From Bacillota bacterium (GTDB lineage: Bacteria; Bacillota; Limnochordia; Darwinibacteriales; Darwinibacteriaceae), in assembly GCA_029776155.1 (NCBI GenBank), contig JAKOTU010000058.1, positions 1 through 56,796 on the forward strand: a stretch of DNA of 56,796 nt. Reading direction: 5' to 3'. Both the position numbers and the translations under genes were made by a program. Positions 1-10,100 of the stretch are shown here, in pieces (position 1 is the stretch's first letter; each line of letters starts with the position of its first letter). The notes beneath the pieces are model-generated. The model had not been told where the DNA came from. It saw only the letters and a program-made list of their open reading frames with translations, and made no database searches.

Positions 1-1413
1 CTTTTGCTCACCGGCTGTTTTGTGCCCCCAAGCCAGCCCGTGGGCCGGGCGCTCAAGGAGCTGGAGAACGCTGCCCCGGGCGAAGTGTTCGCGCGGGATC
101 TGCAGTTTATCTACGAAGAGATCCGGGATAATTATGTGAATCTCCCCTACAAAGAAGAGCTGCTGGGGTTCACTTGGGATGAACTGTACACCAGTTACGC
201 CGCCCGCCTCGAGGGGGTCCGGACCCAAAAGGACTTCTTTCGCCTAGCCAGCGCCTTTGTGTCGGAACTGCAGGACGGGCATCTGGCCCTGTACCCCTAC
301 CGCGGACGTCCGGAGGTGGAAGGGGAACTCTATGATTTCGATCCTGCCTTGAAAGAGCTCTTTTCCGTGCGGCTCATTGAGGGAAGACCCATTATTGTGG
401 AGAGCGCTTTCCCCTTACCCCTTGTGGGTGCGGAAATCTTGGCCATCAACGGGATGGACTTCCTGGAACTGGCGGAGGCAGCCAGCCGCCACTTCTTCTA
501 TGGTGCCACGGAAAGGGCAGCTTTGGAGCGGGTGATCGCTGACCAGTATTACTTCCCATACCTGGCGCTGCAAAACGCCGCCTTTCCAGCGGAAATAGAG
601 GTTACTTTCCGCACCCCAGATGGGCGCCTGGGTGATTTTAGGTTCAGCTCCCACCAACCCTTTGGAGCTCATCGACGGGCACAGGTTCAGCCAGAACACC
701 TGCCTTCTCTGGTGATCGAGGCAGACATTGCCCTGATCAAAGTCCCCACCTTTGAGGTGAACATCAGGGAGTTCAGGACCCGGCTTGGGCAGATCGAGGA
801 TGAACTTAAGTCCACGCAGGTCAAGGCTGTAGTCCTTGACCTGCGGGGTAACGGCGGCGGGAATGAAAGCTTTCGGGAGCTATTGGCTTACCTGGTTCCT
901 GAAGAAACGGTGGCTGCAGCTTACCGCTATCGGGAATCGCCCCGTTTTCAGAAAGTTTATGGGCTGAGGCCCCTTTGCGATATGCTGTTAGGCAGAAGAA
1001 TAGGCGGCGACAGGGAGCCTGGTTACAGCAGCTGGTACCGCTGGACAGTGAAACCCAAGGGGGAGGGCGTGCTGCGCGGCTTGCCCGTGGCGATTCTGGT
1101 GGACCGGTTAGTGTTCAGCTCCGGAGACCGCTTCGTGGGCGCAGCATTGGAACATGACCTAGCTGTGGTGGTGGGAACGGAAGTTGCCCTTTCTGGCCAC
1201 GGCTTATCCACACCAGTACTGCTGCCCAGCGGCGGCTACGTGCTCAGGTATGGGTTCCAGGAACTGCGGGATTTCCAGTTCGCCCACCTGGAGAATCAAG
1301 TCAAACAACCCCACATCTATGCCGAGCAGACCTTGGCTGATTACTATCGAGGGGTGGACACTGCCTTAGCTAAAGCCGTAAGCTGGCTGCGGGGAGAAAA
1401 GCCTCAGCACTAG
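1..1413 (+). CDS. S41-family protease-like lipoprotein, 5' end cut by window
   Basis: The reading frame enters from the window edge within a signal peptide that ends in a lipobox (LLTGC, Cys at bases 16-18), so the product should be a lipid-anchored exported protein. The family hallmark is the nucleophile-region motif VVLDLRGNGGGN (about residues 278-289), followed by LVDRLVFSSGD, which fits the catalytic serine of S41 (C-terminal processing/tricorn-type) peptidases. A PDZ-like segment is suggested by the AEILAINGMDF stretch near residue 145, which resembles the PDZ region of CtpA-type enzymes. The role is inferred to be cleavage or turnover of extracytoplasmic polypeptides. No partner gene is evident: the next gene is an HD-GYP-like protein about 290 bases downstream. 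The true start lies upstream of base 1. Confidence 0.8.
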   Translation, partial: LLLTGCFVPPSQPVGRALKELENAAPGEVFARDLQFIYEEIRDNYVNLPYKEELLGFTWDELYTSYAARLEGVRTQKDFFRLASAFVSELQDGHLALYPYRGRPEVEGELYDFDPALKELFSVRLIEGRPIIVESAFPLPLVGAEILAINGMDFLELAEAASRHFFYGATERAALERVIADQYYFPYLALQNAAFPAEIEVTFRTPDGRLGDFRFSSHQPFGAHRRAQVQPEHLPSLVIEADIALIKVPTFEVNIREFRTRLGQIEDELKSTQVKAVVLDLRGNGGGNESFRELLAYLVPEETVAAAYRYRESPRFQKVYGLRPLCDMLLGRRIGGDREPGYSSWYRWTVKPKGEGVLRGLPVAILVDRLVFSSGDRFVGAALEHDLAVVVGTEVALSGHGLSTPVLLPSGGYVLRYGFQELRDFQFAHLENQVKQPHIYAEQTLADYYRGVDTALAKAVSWLRGEKPQH

Positions 1414-1646
1414 ACCGCAGGAGCTGGGACTCTTACAATTAGTCCATAGAATACTGTCTAAAATGTGGTTGACTTTGCCCTAGTGCAGTGCCATAATGTG
1501 CCTTGTGGGCAAAACGCAGTAGAACCCTTAGCAATTCTGGAAAAGGAACTGTTCCCACGCTTGCGGATACCCATCAAGGTTTGTGCACTGCAAACACAGC
1601 CCTACTGCCCATCCCCTAAGTGCTCGTTAACTACAGCTGGGTGCCG

Positions 1647-1684
1647 AGAGCCAATCCCGCTGCAGGAGAAACGGCTCTTTATTA
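1647..1684 (+). other. Possible stem-loop in the HD-protein leader
   Basis: In the 283-base gap after the protease, AGAGCC (1647-1652) pairs with GGCTCT (1673-1678), with an inner TCC/GGA pairing, followed by a short T-rich stretch. It could be a weak terminator for the upstream gene or part of a structured leader for the HD gene. It does not match a riboswitch consensus I can place. The rest of the gap shows no convincing gene. Confidence 0.25.
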
Positions 1685-1702
1685 TGTCTAAAAAGGATGT
1701 CG

Positions 1703-2278
1703 ATGGCCTTGCACTTTCTTGATGATGCGCTTCTGGGTTTGATGGCAGCCCTGGATGAAGAGACCATTGCCCACTGCGGCCGAGTTCAGACCCTAGCGCT
1801 CACTTTGGGAGAACTCATGGGCTTACAGCCCTCCCAACTTCTGGACCTCCGGCTAGGTGCCTATATCCACGACATTGGTAAGCAGTACATCCCCGAAAGC
1901 ATACTCAAAAAGAAAGCCCCCCTCACTCCTCAGGAGTGGGCCCTCATCGAGCAGCATCCCCGCTGGGGTTATGATCTAGTCGCCCCATTGAACTTGGGTG
2001 AAGGTGCTAAGAGAATTGTCCTAGAGCACCACCTGTGGGCCAACGGGCAGGGCGATTATCCCCAAGAACTCATCGGCACCAAACCCTGCCTCCTCGCCCA
2101 GATCGCCACCGTCGCCGATGTGGTGGATGCCATGAGCAGCCACCGGGCGTATAGGCAAGCCCTGAGCGTGGCTGCCAGCCTGGAATACCTGGAAGAACAC
2201 GCTGGAACCAAATTCAACGCAGAGATCGTTGCCATGTTCAAAGCGGAGATCTACCCGTTTTTGCGCAAATCTGGCTGA
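1703..2278 (+). CDS. HD-GYP-like phosphohydrolase domain protein
   Basis: This is a stand-alone HD domain of about 191 residues. It has HCGRVQ near residue 26, HDIGK near 56 and EHH near 115, which are the metal-binding histidine/aspartate positions of HD-GYP proteins, and VADVVDAMSSHRAYR, the late signature of cyclic-di-GMP phosphodiesterases of this class. The GYP loop is altered: after EHH the sequence reads NGQGDYP rather than the usual G-Y-P, so the activity may differ or be lost. It lacks a receiver or sensor domain. ATG at 1703 is favoured because AAAGG lies about 6 bases upstream; ATG at 1697 is too close. A strong terminator follows at once, so it is probably monocistronic. Confidence 0.8.
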   Translation: MALHFLDDALLGLMAALDEETIAHCGRVQTLALTLGELMGLQPSQLLDLRLGAYIHDIGKQYIPESILKKKAPLTPQEWALIEQHPRWGYDLVAPLNLGEGAKRIVLEHHLWANGQGDYPQELIGTKPCLLAQIATVADVVDAMSSHRAYRQALSVAASLEYLEEHAGTKFNAEIVAMFKAEIYPFLRKSG

Positions 2279-2281
2279 TAG

Positions 2282-2304
2282 GAGCCCTTCGGGGCTCTTT
2301 TTTT
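2282..2304 (+). terminator. Intrinsic terminator after HD-GYP-like gene
   Basis: GAGCCC (2282-2287), loop TTCG, GGGCTC (2292-2297), then seven T (2298-2304). A textbook rho-independent terminator starting three bases past the stop codon. Confidence 0.9.
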
Positions 2305-2438
2305 GACAGAGCTCACCTGAAAGCGCAGGGAGTCTGGCTTCCTTAGTCGAATGGGTAACCATTCGCCGTGAAGAATGCGAAATTAGGAAATTGACGGGCA
2401 GCAAGTGGGGGAAAGCGCAAAACGGGGAGGTGTCTTCC

Positions 2439-4294
2439 GTGCGGGGCAGTATCGCCGGGAAGATCAGTGTCTTAGTGGGTATCTTGGTGGTTTTGATCAG
2501 TGCCGGATTGGGGTTTGCTGCCTACCGAGTTGGTTCATCGGCGGTGATCCAACAGGTTGAGCAAGCACTGCTCAAGGAAGTTGACGAAGCCGTTCATTAC
2601 CTGGAAAGCCGGTTTGAAGTGCAGCTCACGGCACTGCAGGCCATTGCCGCTAGGCCCGAGATCAAGAGCATGGATTGGAGCGTGCAGGAGCCGGTGCTTC
2701 AGGCGGAGTTCCGCACACTGGGTTGTATCTGGCCCTGGGGGTTGTTGACCCCAGCGGGCTGGCGCGCTACACTGATGGATCCACTGCTAGTCTCGGTGAT
2801 CGCAATTACGTGATCCAAGCCCTCCAAGGCCGTTCCGTGGTCTCGGATCTTCTGGTCAGCCGGGTCACCAACGGCCTGGTGCTCATGTATGCGGTGCCCA
2901 TCGAGGATCAGGGCCGAGTGGTGGGGGTGCTGGTGGGCAGGCGGGACGGCAGCGCCCTCGTTGACATTACGGATCGGTTAGGGCATGGGGAAAATGGCTG
3001 GGCCGTTATCCTGGGCTCAGATGGTACGGTTTATGCCCATCCTGACCGGGAGTACGTGCTTGAGCAGAGGAACCTGTTTACCGACCAGGGAGAACTATCT
3101 GAAGCGGGACGGGCAGTCAAACACTTGGGGATGGGCAACACGGGCATTGTGCGCTATAACCAGGGGGGAGCCCGCCGCATTATGGCCCTCGCCCCCGTTC
3201 CTTTCTCCGGCTGGATGATGGGGATCGGGGCCATGGAAGCAGAGGTACTGCAGGGTGTGTACAGGCTGCGCATTCTTACAGCTCTGGTGTCAGCGGTTTT
3301 TCTGGCAGTTGGAGTGGCAGCGGCCATCTTCCTGGGGCGGCAGATTGCCAAGCCTCTCCAGGCGGTGCAGGTTGTGGTGGAAGCTGTTGCCGCGGGCGAT
3401 TTGACCCAGGGAATGGCGGTGCGCTCCCAGGATGAGATCGGGATTGTAGCCAGGGCGGTGGGCAAAACCCTGGACAGCCTGCGGGAGCTGCTGAGCCTGA
3501 TCTCCGAGACGGTGGCGGACTTGGCTGATACCAGTTCCCAGCTGGCTGCCGCTGCGGAAGAAGTAGGCTCCTCGGTCGAGGAAGTGGCCAGCACCACAAA
3601 TCAGTTTTCCAGTACCTTGGATGCCATGAACGCCAATGCCCGGGCCATGAACGAGCTGGTGCAGGGGGTAACCCGCCAGGCTAGTGCCGGCAGCCAGGCA
3701 GTGGCAGGGATTGTTCACCAGATGGAACTGCTCAATGGCCTGACCCATACCCTGGCCGGGGAAATCGGGGAACTGGGCTCCTTGTCCGATCAGATCGGCA
3801 GTATAGTCAGCGCCATCAGCTCCATTGCTGAGCAGACCAATCTTTTGGCCCTCAATGCCGCCATCGAGGCCGCGCGGGCCGGGGAACATGGGCGGGGTTT
3901 TGCCGTGGTGGCCGATGAAGTGCGCAAACTGGCGGAAGAATCAGAGGCAGCCACCAAGGAAATCGCTGTACTCATCGGCCAGATCCAGGGCCGGATCTCT
4001 GGCATTGTGGATAGTATGAGCGCAGGGTCGGGACAGGCGGCAACGGCCTTGGACAAAGTGAAACAGGGCAGCGCGATCCTAGGCAGCATCCTGGGGGCTG
4101 TGCAAGAAATCAACTCGCAGGTGTCCTCGTTTACCTCAGGCCTGGAGCAGATCAACGCTGGAGGCCACGACATAGCTAGTGCCACTGAACAGCAAGCCGC
4201 TTCCATGGAAGAAGTGGCCAGTTCCGCCCAGGATCTCATGGATATGGGGCAGAAGCTGCAGGAGCTGGTGCAGCGCTTTAGGCTGAATAGTTAG
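2439..4294 (+). pseudogene. Methyl-accepting chemotaxis protein, frameshifted in the sensor domain
   Basis: Two frames together encode a full chemoreceptor of about 618 residues. The first (GTG at 2439, with GGGAGG eight bases upstream) gives TM1 (SVLVGILVVLISAGLGF) and the start of a Cache sensor. The second takes over near 2718-2730 and continues the sensor ([16 protein letters not shown]), TM2, a HAMP domain and the signalling domain, whose tip reads [21 protein letters not shown] (split here as [10 protein letters not shown] then [11 protein letters not shown]). Moving between frames needs one missing base around CTGGGTTGTATCTGG. The downstream part is undamaged for over 500 codons, so the lesion is recent or a sequencing error. 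It would sense an extracellular small molecule and signal to CheA. Confidence 0.85.
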
Positions 4295-4297
4295 CCT

Positions 4298-4993
4298 CTA
4301 GGCCCAAAACAGGGCCAAAAGGGCGGCTACCAGCACCGCGGGCAGCATATTCCCCAAACGCAGTTTAGTTAGTCCCAGCATGTTCAGGCCGATGCCCAGG
4401 ATGAGCATGCCGCCGGTGGCGGTCAGCTCCTGGATCACCACCCCGCTGAGCAGGGGAGCAACGGTTTTGGCTAGGAGGGCAATGGTACCCTGGTACACCA
4501 AAACGGGCACCGCCGAGAAGGCCACACCCAGGCCCAGGGAGGCGGTGAACAAAATGGCTGTGGTCCCGTCTAATAAGGCCTTAGCGTACAGGACCTGGTG
4601 GTCGCCGCTTAAGCCGCTGTTGAGGCTGCCCACCACCGCCATGGCGCCTACGCAGTAGACTAGGGTAGCGGTCAAGAAACCTTGGGTGAAATCGGTGTGG
4701 GAGCTCCCCAGCCTTATCCGTCCCGGGGTCGCCCTGCGCATAGTTTCCCCGAAGTGTTCAATTTTGCCTTCCAGATCCAGCTGTTCGCCGACAATGGAGC
4801 CGATGGCCAGGGCGGCAATGGGGATGAGGATGTTGCCGCTCTGCAGTCCCATGGAAATACCGATGATTAAAACGGCCAGAGCCAGGGCCTGCAAGATGGT
4901 TTGGCCCACCCGTTCTGAAAGCCGGATCACACTGCCCAGCAGCGCCCCGGCGATGATGGCGACGGCATTAACAATAGAACCCCATAAAGCCAC
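4298..4993 (-). CDS. DUF554 (YdfK-like) integral membrane protein
   Basis: A hydrophobic protein of about 232 residues with six or seven predicted membrane segments and many glycines. The N-terminus (VALWGSIVNAVAIIAGALLGS), the GSIVGEQLDLEGKIE linker and the later LYAKALLDGTTAILFTASLG segment are typical of the DUF554 family, a widespread Bacillota membrane family with unknown substrate. The start is not clear-cut: ATG at 4999 lies only two bases after GGAGG, while GTG at 4993 sits eight bases after it, so GTG 4993 is preferred. The gene converges on the chemoreceptor with three bases between their stops. No function can be assigned. Confidence 0.8.
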   Translation of the reverse strand: MALWGSIVNAVAIIAGALLGSVIRLSERVGQTILQALALAVLIIGISMGLQSGNILIPIAALAIGSIVGEQLDLEGKIEHFGETMRRATPGRIRLGSSHTDFTQGFLTATLVYCVGAMAVVGSLNSGLSGDHQVLYAKALLDGTTAILFTASLGLGVAFSAVPVLVYQGTIALLAKTVAPLLSGVVIQELTATGGMLILGIGLNMLGLTKLRLGNMLPAVLVAALLALFWA

Positions 4994-5185
4994 AGGCATG
5001 ACCTCCACACATGGTTTGCTGTGAGATCTTCGTCTTTGGGCAGCGGCCTCCTGCAGCTGCACGAATGCTCGGCACAAGGGAGGCTTTTTTTGTTCCCTCG
5101 TGGATGGAATTTGGTCAGTTTTTGGTTAGAACGCCCTAGTACACTCACAAGCAAGAAGGCCAATTTATCTAGGAGGTGTCTTGCG

Positions 5186-7090
5186 TTGAGTGCGCGAAGA
5201 AGTCTGTTTTTACTTGTGCTGCTGTGTTGTGCGTTAGTGCTCCAGGGTTGCGGAGGGGGCGGAGGGAACAAGGCTCCCCGGATCACCGCTTACTCGCCGC
5301 AGAAAAACTATGCTGTGGTGAAGGACGGACAGGTCCAATTCAGCGTCACTGCCTCCGACCCAGAGAATGATTCGCTGGTCTATAATTGGCAGAGCACAGC
5401 CGGCAGCTTTGTAGGCGCAGCGAACTCCAACACAGTCACGTGGAAGGCTCCCAGTGAGCCGGGTACCTGTACGGTCACAGTCACGGTGAGGGACGCTAAG
5501 GGCAACACAACTTCCCACACCTTCTACTTCACCGTCAAGGGCAGTGTGGAGTTTGTCGATGAGGATATTACCCAGTCCAAGACCTGGGCGGCGGGTAACA
5601 TCTATGTGATCAACTCCAGGGACATTAATGTTACCGGTACCCTGAAGATCGAGGCAGGGGCCATTGTGAAATTTGGTGAAGGCTACAGCCTGCGCACCTC
5701 AGGCAGCGGCCGTATTGAGGCAGTGGGTACAGAAGCCAAACCCGTGATCTTCACATCGTTCCACGATGACCTGCACGGCGGCGACACCAACCAGAATCAA
5801 AACGCCACCGGGCCCTTTGCCGGCGACTGGGTTGGTATCAGCTTAGCAGGCAGCCGTAATGGGAACAAGTTCGTGTACTGCGAGTTCTACTACGGGGGTG
5901 CGGGTTACGCCGGAAGCATGCTCGATTTGGATGGCACCACCGGCACCCAGGTGGAGAACTGCACCTTCGCCTTCTCGGCAGGGATCGGCCTCGATGCCAC
6001 GTCTGCCCAGAATCCGGTCATTAAAGGAAATGTGTTCTACCACAACGAAAAGCCGTTAGTGATCAACGTGGATACAAACCTGGACGATTCCAACACGTTC
6101 CACAATCCCCAAGCCCCCAATGAGAAAAACACCTACCAGGGAATCTTCGTGAATCCCGCTGCCGGCAGCACCTTCTCAAAGACCACTTCCTGGGCCGAGT
6201 CGGAGGCAGCCTTTGTGCTGGATGGCAACCAATGGTATATTGAACCCGGAGGAAAGCTGACCTTGGGGCCAGGTGTCACGGTAAAATTCACAGACCGCAG
6301 TTACCTTGCTGTAAGGGCTAACCTGGAAGCAAAGGGGCAGGCCGGCAAACCTGTGGTCTTTACGTCGGTCAATGACAGCACCTATGGCGGGGACAGCAAT
6401 GGGCCGGCTTCTGACGATCCCTATCCAGGCGATTGGCAGAGCATCTTTATTGAGTCCGCATCCCGGGCCACCTTTGAGCACTGCGTAATTGCCTACGGAG
6501 GTACCCAAGCCTCCATGGCGGACGGATCTGCGGCGGTCATGGATACGGAGTCATCCAGCGGTACAACAGTTAAGAACACCGTTTTCCAGTACAACCTGCG
6601 GGCCTTGGATCTGCTGTCCCGCAACAGTACCATTGAGAACTGCACCTTCGAACACAACACGTATCCCTTGAGGGTTAATGTGAACACTGACACCGATAAC
6701 AGCCTGGAGATTGCAGATAACAGCTACAACGCCATCTACCTGGCGGTGCCAAGCTGGTCGCCCACATTTGCCAAGTCAGAGGTCGACTGGCTGCACACCG
6801 GTGTTCCCTATGTTCTTCTGGACAACCTGTCCACTGAAACCACGACCATTAACCTGGGCAGCGGCACCATTATCAGGGTCGGGCTTGACTTTGGAATTTT
6901 TATCGACCAAGGCGGCCGCTTAACAGGCTTGGCCAATGCGATCTTCACATCCTGCCGCGATACTACCCGCGGAGGAAATGTGGGCTGGCCTGGCCCGGCT
7001 GCGAAAGGGGACTGGCAGGGTATCTATGATAGTAACCAAAGCAAATACCTCTCTGGCCCCAACATCTTCTTCGCACGGTATCCCCAATAA
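5186..7090 (+). CDS. Right-handed beta-helix lipoprotein with N-terminal Ig/PKD-like domain
   Basis: TTG at 5186 is chosen because AGGAGGTG ends seven bases upstream; it yields a signal peptide with lipobox VLQGC followed by a glycine-rich linker (GGGGG). Residues about 30-120 form an Ig/PKD-like fold (TASDPENDSLVYNW, CTVTVTVRDAKGNT). The remainder has three related cassettes, starting near residues 150, 345 and 540, each with a VKF/IRV strand, a PVIFTS or AIFTS turn, an H/Y-GGD acid loop and GDWxGI, which is the pattern of parallel beta-helix proteins. It is presumably a surface protein anchored by its lipid and binding or cleaving polysaccharide, but no catalytic residues can be named. It is followed by a terminator and faces the BTAD regulator gene. 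Confidence 0.75.
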   Translation: MSARRSLFLLVLLCCALVLQGCGGGGGNKAPRITAYSPQKNYAVVKDGQVQFSVTASDPENDSLVYNWQSTAGSFVGAANSNTVTWKAPSEPGTCTVTVTVRDAKGNTTSHTFYFTVKGSVEFVDEDITQSKTWAAGNIYVINSRDINVTGTLKIEAGAIVKFGEGYSLRTSGSGRIEAVGTEAKPVIFTSFHDDLHGGDTNQNQNATGPFAGDWVGISLAGSRNGNKFVYCEFYYGGAGYAGSMLDLDGTTGTQVENCTFAFSAGIGLDATSAQNPVIKGNVFYHNEKPLVINVDTNLDDSNTFHNPQAPNEKNTYQGIFVNPAAGSTFSKTTSWAESEAAFVLDGNQWYIEPGGKLTLGPGVTVKFTDRSYLAVRANLEAKGQAGKPVVFTSVNDSTYGGDSNGPASDDPYPGDWQSIFIESASRATFEHCVIAYGGTQASMADGSAAVMDTESSSGTTVKNTVFQYNLRALDLLSRNSTIENCTFEHNTYPLRVNVNTDTDNSLEIADNSYNAIYLAVPSWSPTFAKSEVDWLHTGVPYVLLDNLSTETTTINLGSGTIIRVGLDFGIFIDQGGRLTGLANAIFTSCRDTTRGGNVGWPGPAAKGDWQGIYDSNQSKYLSGPNIFFARYPQ

Positions 7091-7101
7091 CGGCTCAGCG
7101 C

Positions 7102-7135
7102 AAGGACGGCTCCAGATTCTTCTGGAGCCGTCCTT
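7102..7135. terminator. Bidirectional intrinsic terminator between convergent genes
   Basis: A perfect 15-bp stem: AAGGACGGCTCCAGA (7102-7116) and TCTGGAGCCGTCCTT (7121-7135) around a TTCT loop. It lies between the stops of the beta-helix lipoprotein and the regulator on the other strand. The flanking T and A runs are short. Confidence 0.8.
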
Positions 7136-7146
7136 CTGCACAGTTT

Positions 7147-10100
7147 TCACTCGGGAAGGCCAAGGTTGAGGCTGTGGTAGAGGTTTTGGGTTTCCACAGA
7201 GGGCTTCACGCCCAGTTCCCGCTGGAGGATGTCTCTAAGCAGCGCATACTGCCTGCGGGCTGCCTGGCGCTGGCCGCTTTGGGCATAGGCCTTGATCAAA
7301 AGGGCATGGTAGGCTTCATTGAGTTCATCCCTCTGCAGCAGCATAACCAGTGCGCTGATGGCCTTCTGGTACTGCCCAGAGGCTAGGTAACAGTTCACCA
7401 GGCGCAGCTGGGCCTCATGGCAGCGCAGGCGCAGGGCCTCCCGCTCAGGGATCACCCAAGGGTAGTCCAGGTTCTCCAGGTAATCTCCGTGGTAATACTT
7501 GAGGGCTTCTTTCAAGAGACTGAGCTGTTCCGGCGAATCGGCCTTGTGGCTTAAGGCCGACCTGAGCAGGGACTCGAAGCGAGCCAGATCCGTTTCCACC
7601 GGCCCCGCAAGTGTGTAGGCGTCGGTACCCCGCTGAATCAGCTCCGGCAGTCCGTATTGTTTCAGCACGCTGCGCAAGCGGTAGAGGGTGGTGTGGAACT
7701 GGGCATCTGCCTTGGCCAGATCTGCATAGTCTTCGGCCCACAGGGCATCGATAATCTGGTCTTTGGTTAAGGGGTGCCCCGCATGGGCCGGGTAAATTAA
7801 CAGGTCCCTGGCGCGCTGACTGCGCCATTTTACCCCTGCGAGTTCTTGGCCGTCCACAAAAATGCGCACTGGCCCCAGCAGCTGCAGGCTCAGGGTCGGT
7901 GCGGCAGCCGCCGTGGGGGCTGCTTCCCCGGGATCCACCAGGCGCTCATAGGCTTCCGCCGCCATGTTGCGCACGTATGCCGAGGGATCTTTTTTGAGGG
8001 CCGCCAAGACCCTGCAGGCTTCTCTACCCCCGATTGAGGCCAGGAGGGGGATGCTGCGCTGTTTCGTTTCTGGGCTGCCCCGCTGCACGACGGGGATCAG
8101 GTGTTTGAGGCACCGTTCCCCCACTCTGCGCAGGGCCTGCTGCACGAAGCTGGTGGCAATCCCCGCCTCTAGACCGTACATCAACAGGGGATGGTACCAG
8201 TGGTAACAGGTTACGAAATTCTGCAGGTCGTTGATTTTGGCCGAAGCCGCGAGGGCCAAGCGCGTGTACTCTTGGGCTTCCCCTTCATCCCCGTGCAGGA
8301 AATGGAGGTAGGCCAGGGATTGGTAGGCGTAAGCCAAGCACTTGATGAACCCCATCTGCTCGGCCCGCTGGGCGGCGTCCTTGAGCAGGGTTAGACCCAA
8401 GTCCCAGGAACCGGTCCGGGCCAGAATGGGTGCCGTGAGTGTGGGTACAGAGGTGCGGTACAAATACCGCTGGCCTTCGGCCGCCTCCAGGGCCTCCAGG
8501 GCGTAGGCCCGGGCTTCCACCCATTTTTCCTGAATGGCCAGGGTTCTGGCTAGAAAAGCCAGGTTCAGGGCCAAGTCGGAACGGTTGCTCCCGTGCTCTT
8601 TAACGTATTCGGCGCCCTGGAGGAAGCAGTGTTCCGCTTCGGAAAAGCGTCCCAGGCTGGTGTAGACAAGAGCGAGCTGCAGGCAGGAAGAGGGAAAGAG
8701 CTCGGTTAAGCCCAGTTTTTCCCGGGCGGCCAGGGAGCGCTCGGCGATGAGCAGGGCCTGTTCCGTTTCGCCCCAGTCATCGTAGATGGCAGACATCATA
8801 TCTTGAAAGTCATACCCCGGCATCACCCCTTCCGGGCAGAGTGCCAGGGCCCGTTTGAAGAGGAGCAGGGCCTTGGCGGGCTCTCCCGAGAGGTACGTGA
8901 TGTTGCCCAGGGCCTCCAGGATGCGCACCACCGCCTCACGGTCTCCGCTGCCCTCGTATTCTGCCAGGCACTGCTGGAGCAGATCCCGGGCTTCCCGGAA
9001 ACGTCCGGAAGTATAATAAACAACGGATTTCTCGATGGTCAAGAGGAGCTTAAAGCGGGAGGCAGAGAGGGTCGCTTCCGCGCCAAAAAGGAACTGGTAG
9101 CTGTCCTCCATGGCGCCCTGCCCTCGGCAGATGCGCGCTTTGAGCAGGTGGCATTCGGCGAGGCCCGTTTCATCTCCCCTCTGCCGAAAGAGCTGTTCAG
9201 CCCGGTCTACTGCCCTTTGGGCATGGCCCAGCTGACCCCTGCCGATTTCCACTAAGGCCTGCAGCAGGGACAGGCGGGGATTGTCTTTGCTCTCCTCGGG
9301 CGTAATGGGCGCTTCAAACCATTCCCCCAGGTCCTGCCACCTGCCGTGCTGTACTGCTTCGGCCCCTGCGCTGATCACCAGATCCGCGATGCCCTCCCGC
9401 TCACCAGCTTCCAAAAAGCAGCTGATGGCTTGATGGAGATTGCCCCGGCCGATGGCGATGGTCCCGGCCTTTTTGTACAAGGCACCGCGTTGGGGCCCCA
9501 ACTTGCTGCGGAGATGGGCGCGCAGCACAGGCACAAGGTAGTAATGTTCTCCGCTTCTATCCAAGAACAACTGGTTAGTCTCCAAGAAGCGGATTTTCTG
9601 CAGGGCAGCGTCCATACCCAGCAGCTGATCGCAGTCCCCGGGAGTGAAGCTGGAGAAGACAGAGGTTTGGATCAAAAAGTCTTGGATGTCCCCGGGGAGG
9701 ACTTGGAGGATTTCCCTGTCCAGATAGGCGGCCAGGGCAGGGGGGACTTCAGCAGAGTGTTCCAGATCTGTACCGCCGGCCTGGGCCAGGAAGCTGAGGG
9801 TAATGGGCCAGCCTGCACTCAAGGCGGCGATCCGGGCCAACTCGCCTTTGGGCACGGGGCTGGCGCGTAAGGAGAAGAAGCTCTCCAGTTCTTCCTGGGC
9901 AAACTGGAGATCCCGGCGGCCCACAAGCTGCACTTGGCCGGCCAGGTAAGCCCCTTCCAGGGCTAGACGGCCCAGGAGGTCCAGGGAGTCTCTGCCGCTG
10001 AGGGCCAGGTGGGTCTCCTTGGGCAGCAGGGGGATCAGCTCGGCCAGGAACTGCCAGATGGTGGGATGACTGATTACATGCCAGTTGTCTAAAACGAGGA

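Noticed and set aside
1465..1722. 85-residue open frame before the HD-GYP-like gene
   Set aside because: No ribosome binding site or recognisable domain, and its composition is unlike the neighbours; likely chance.
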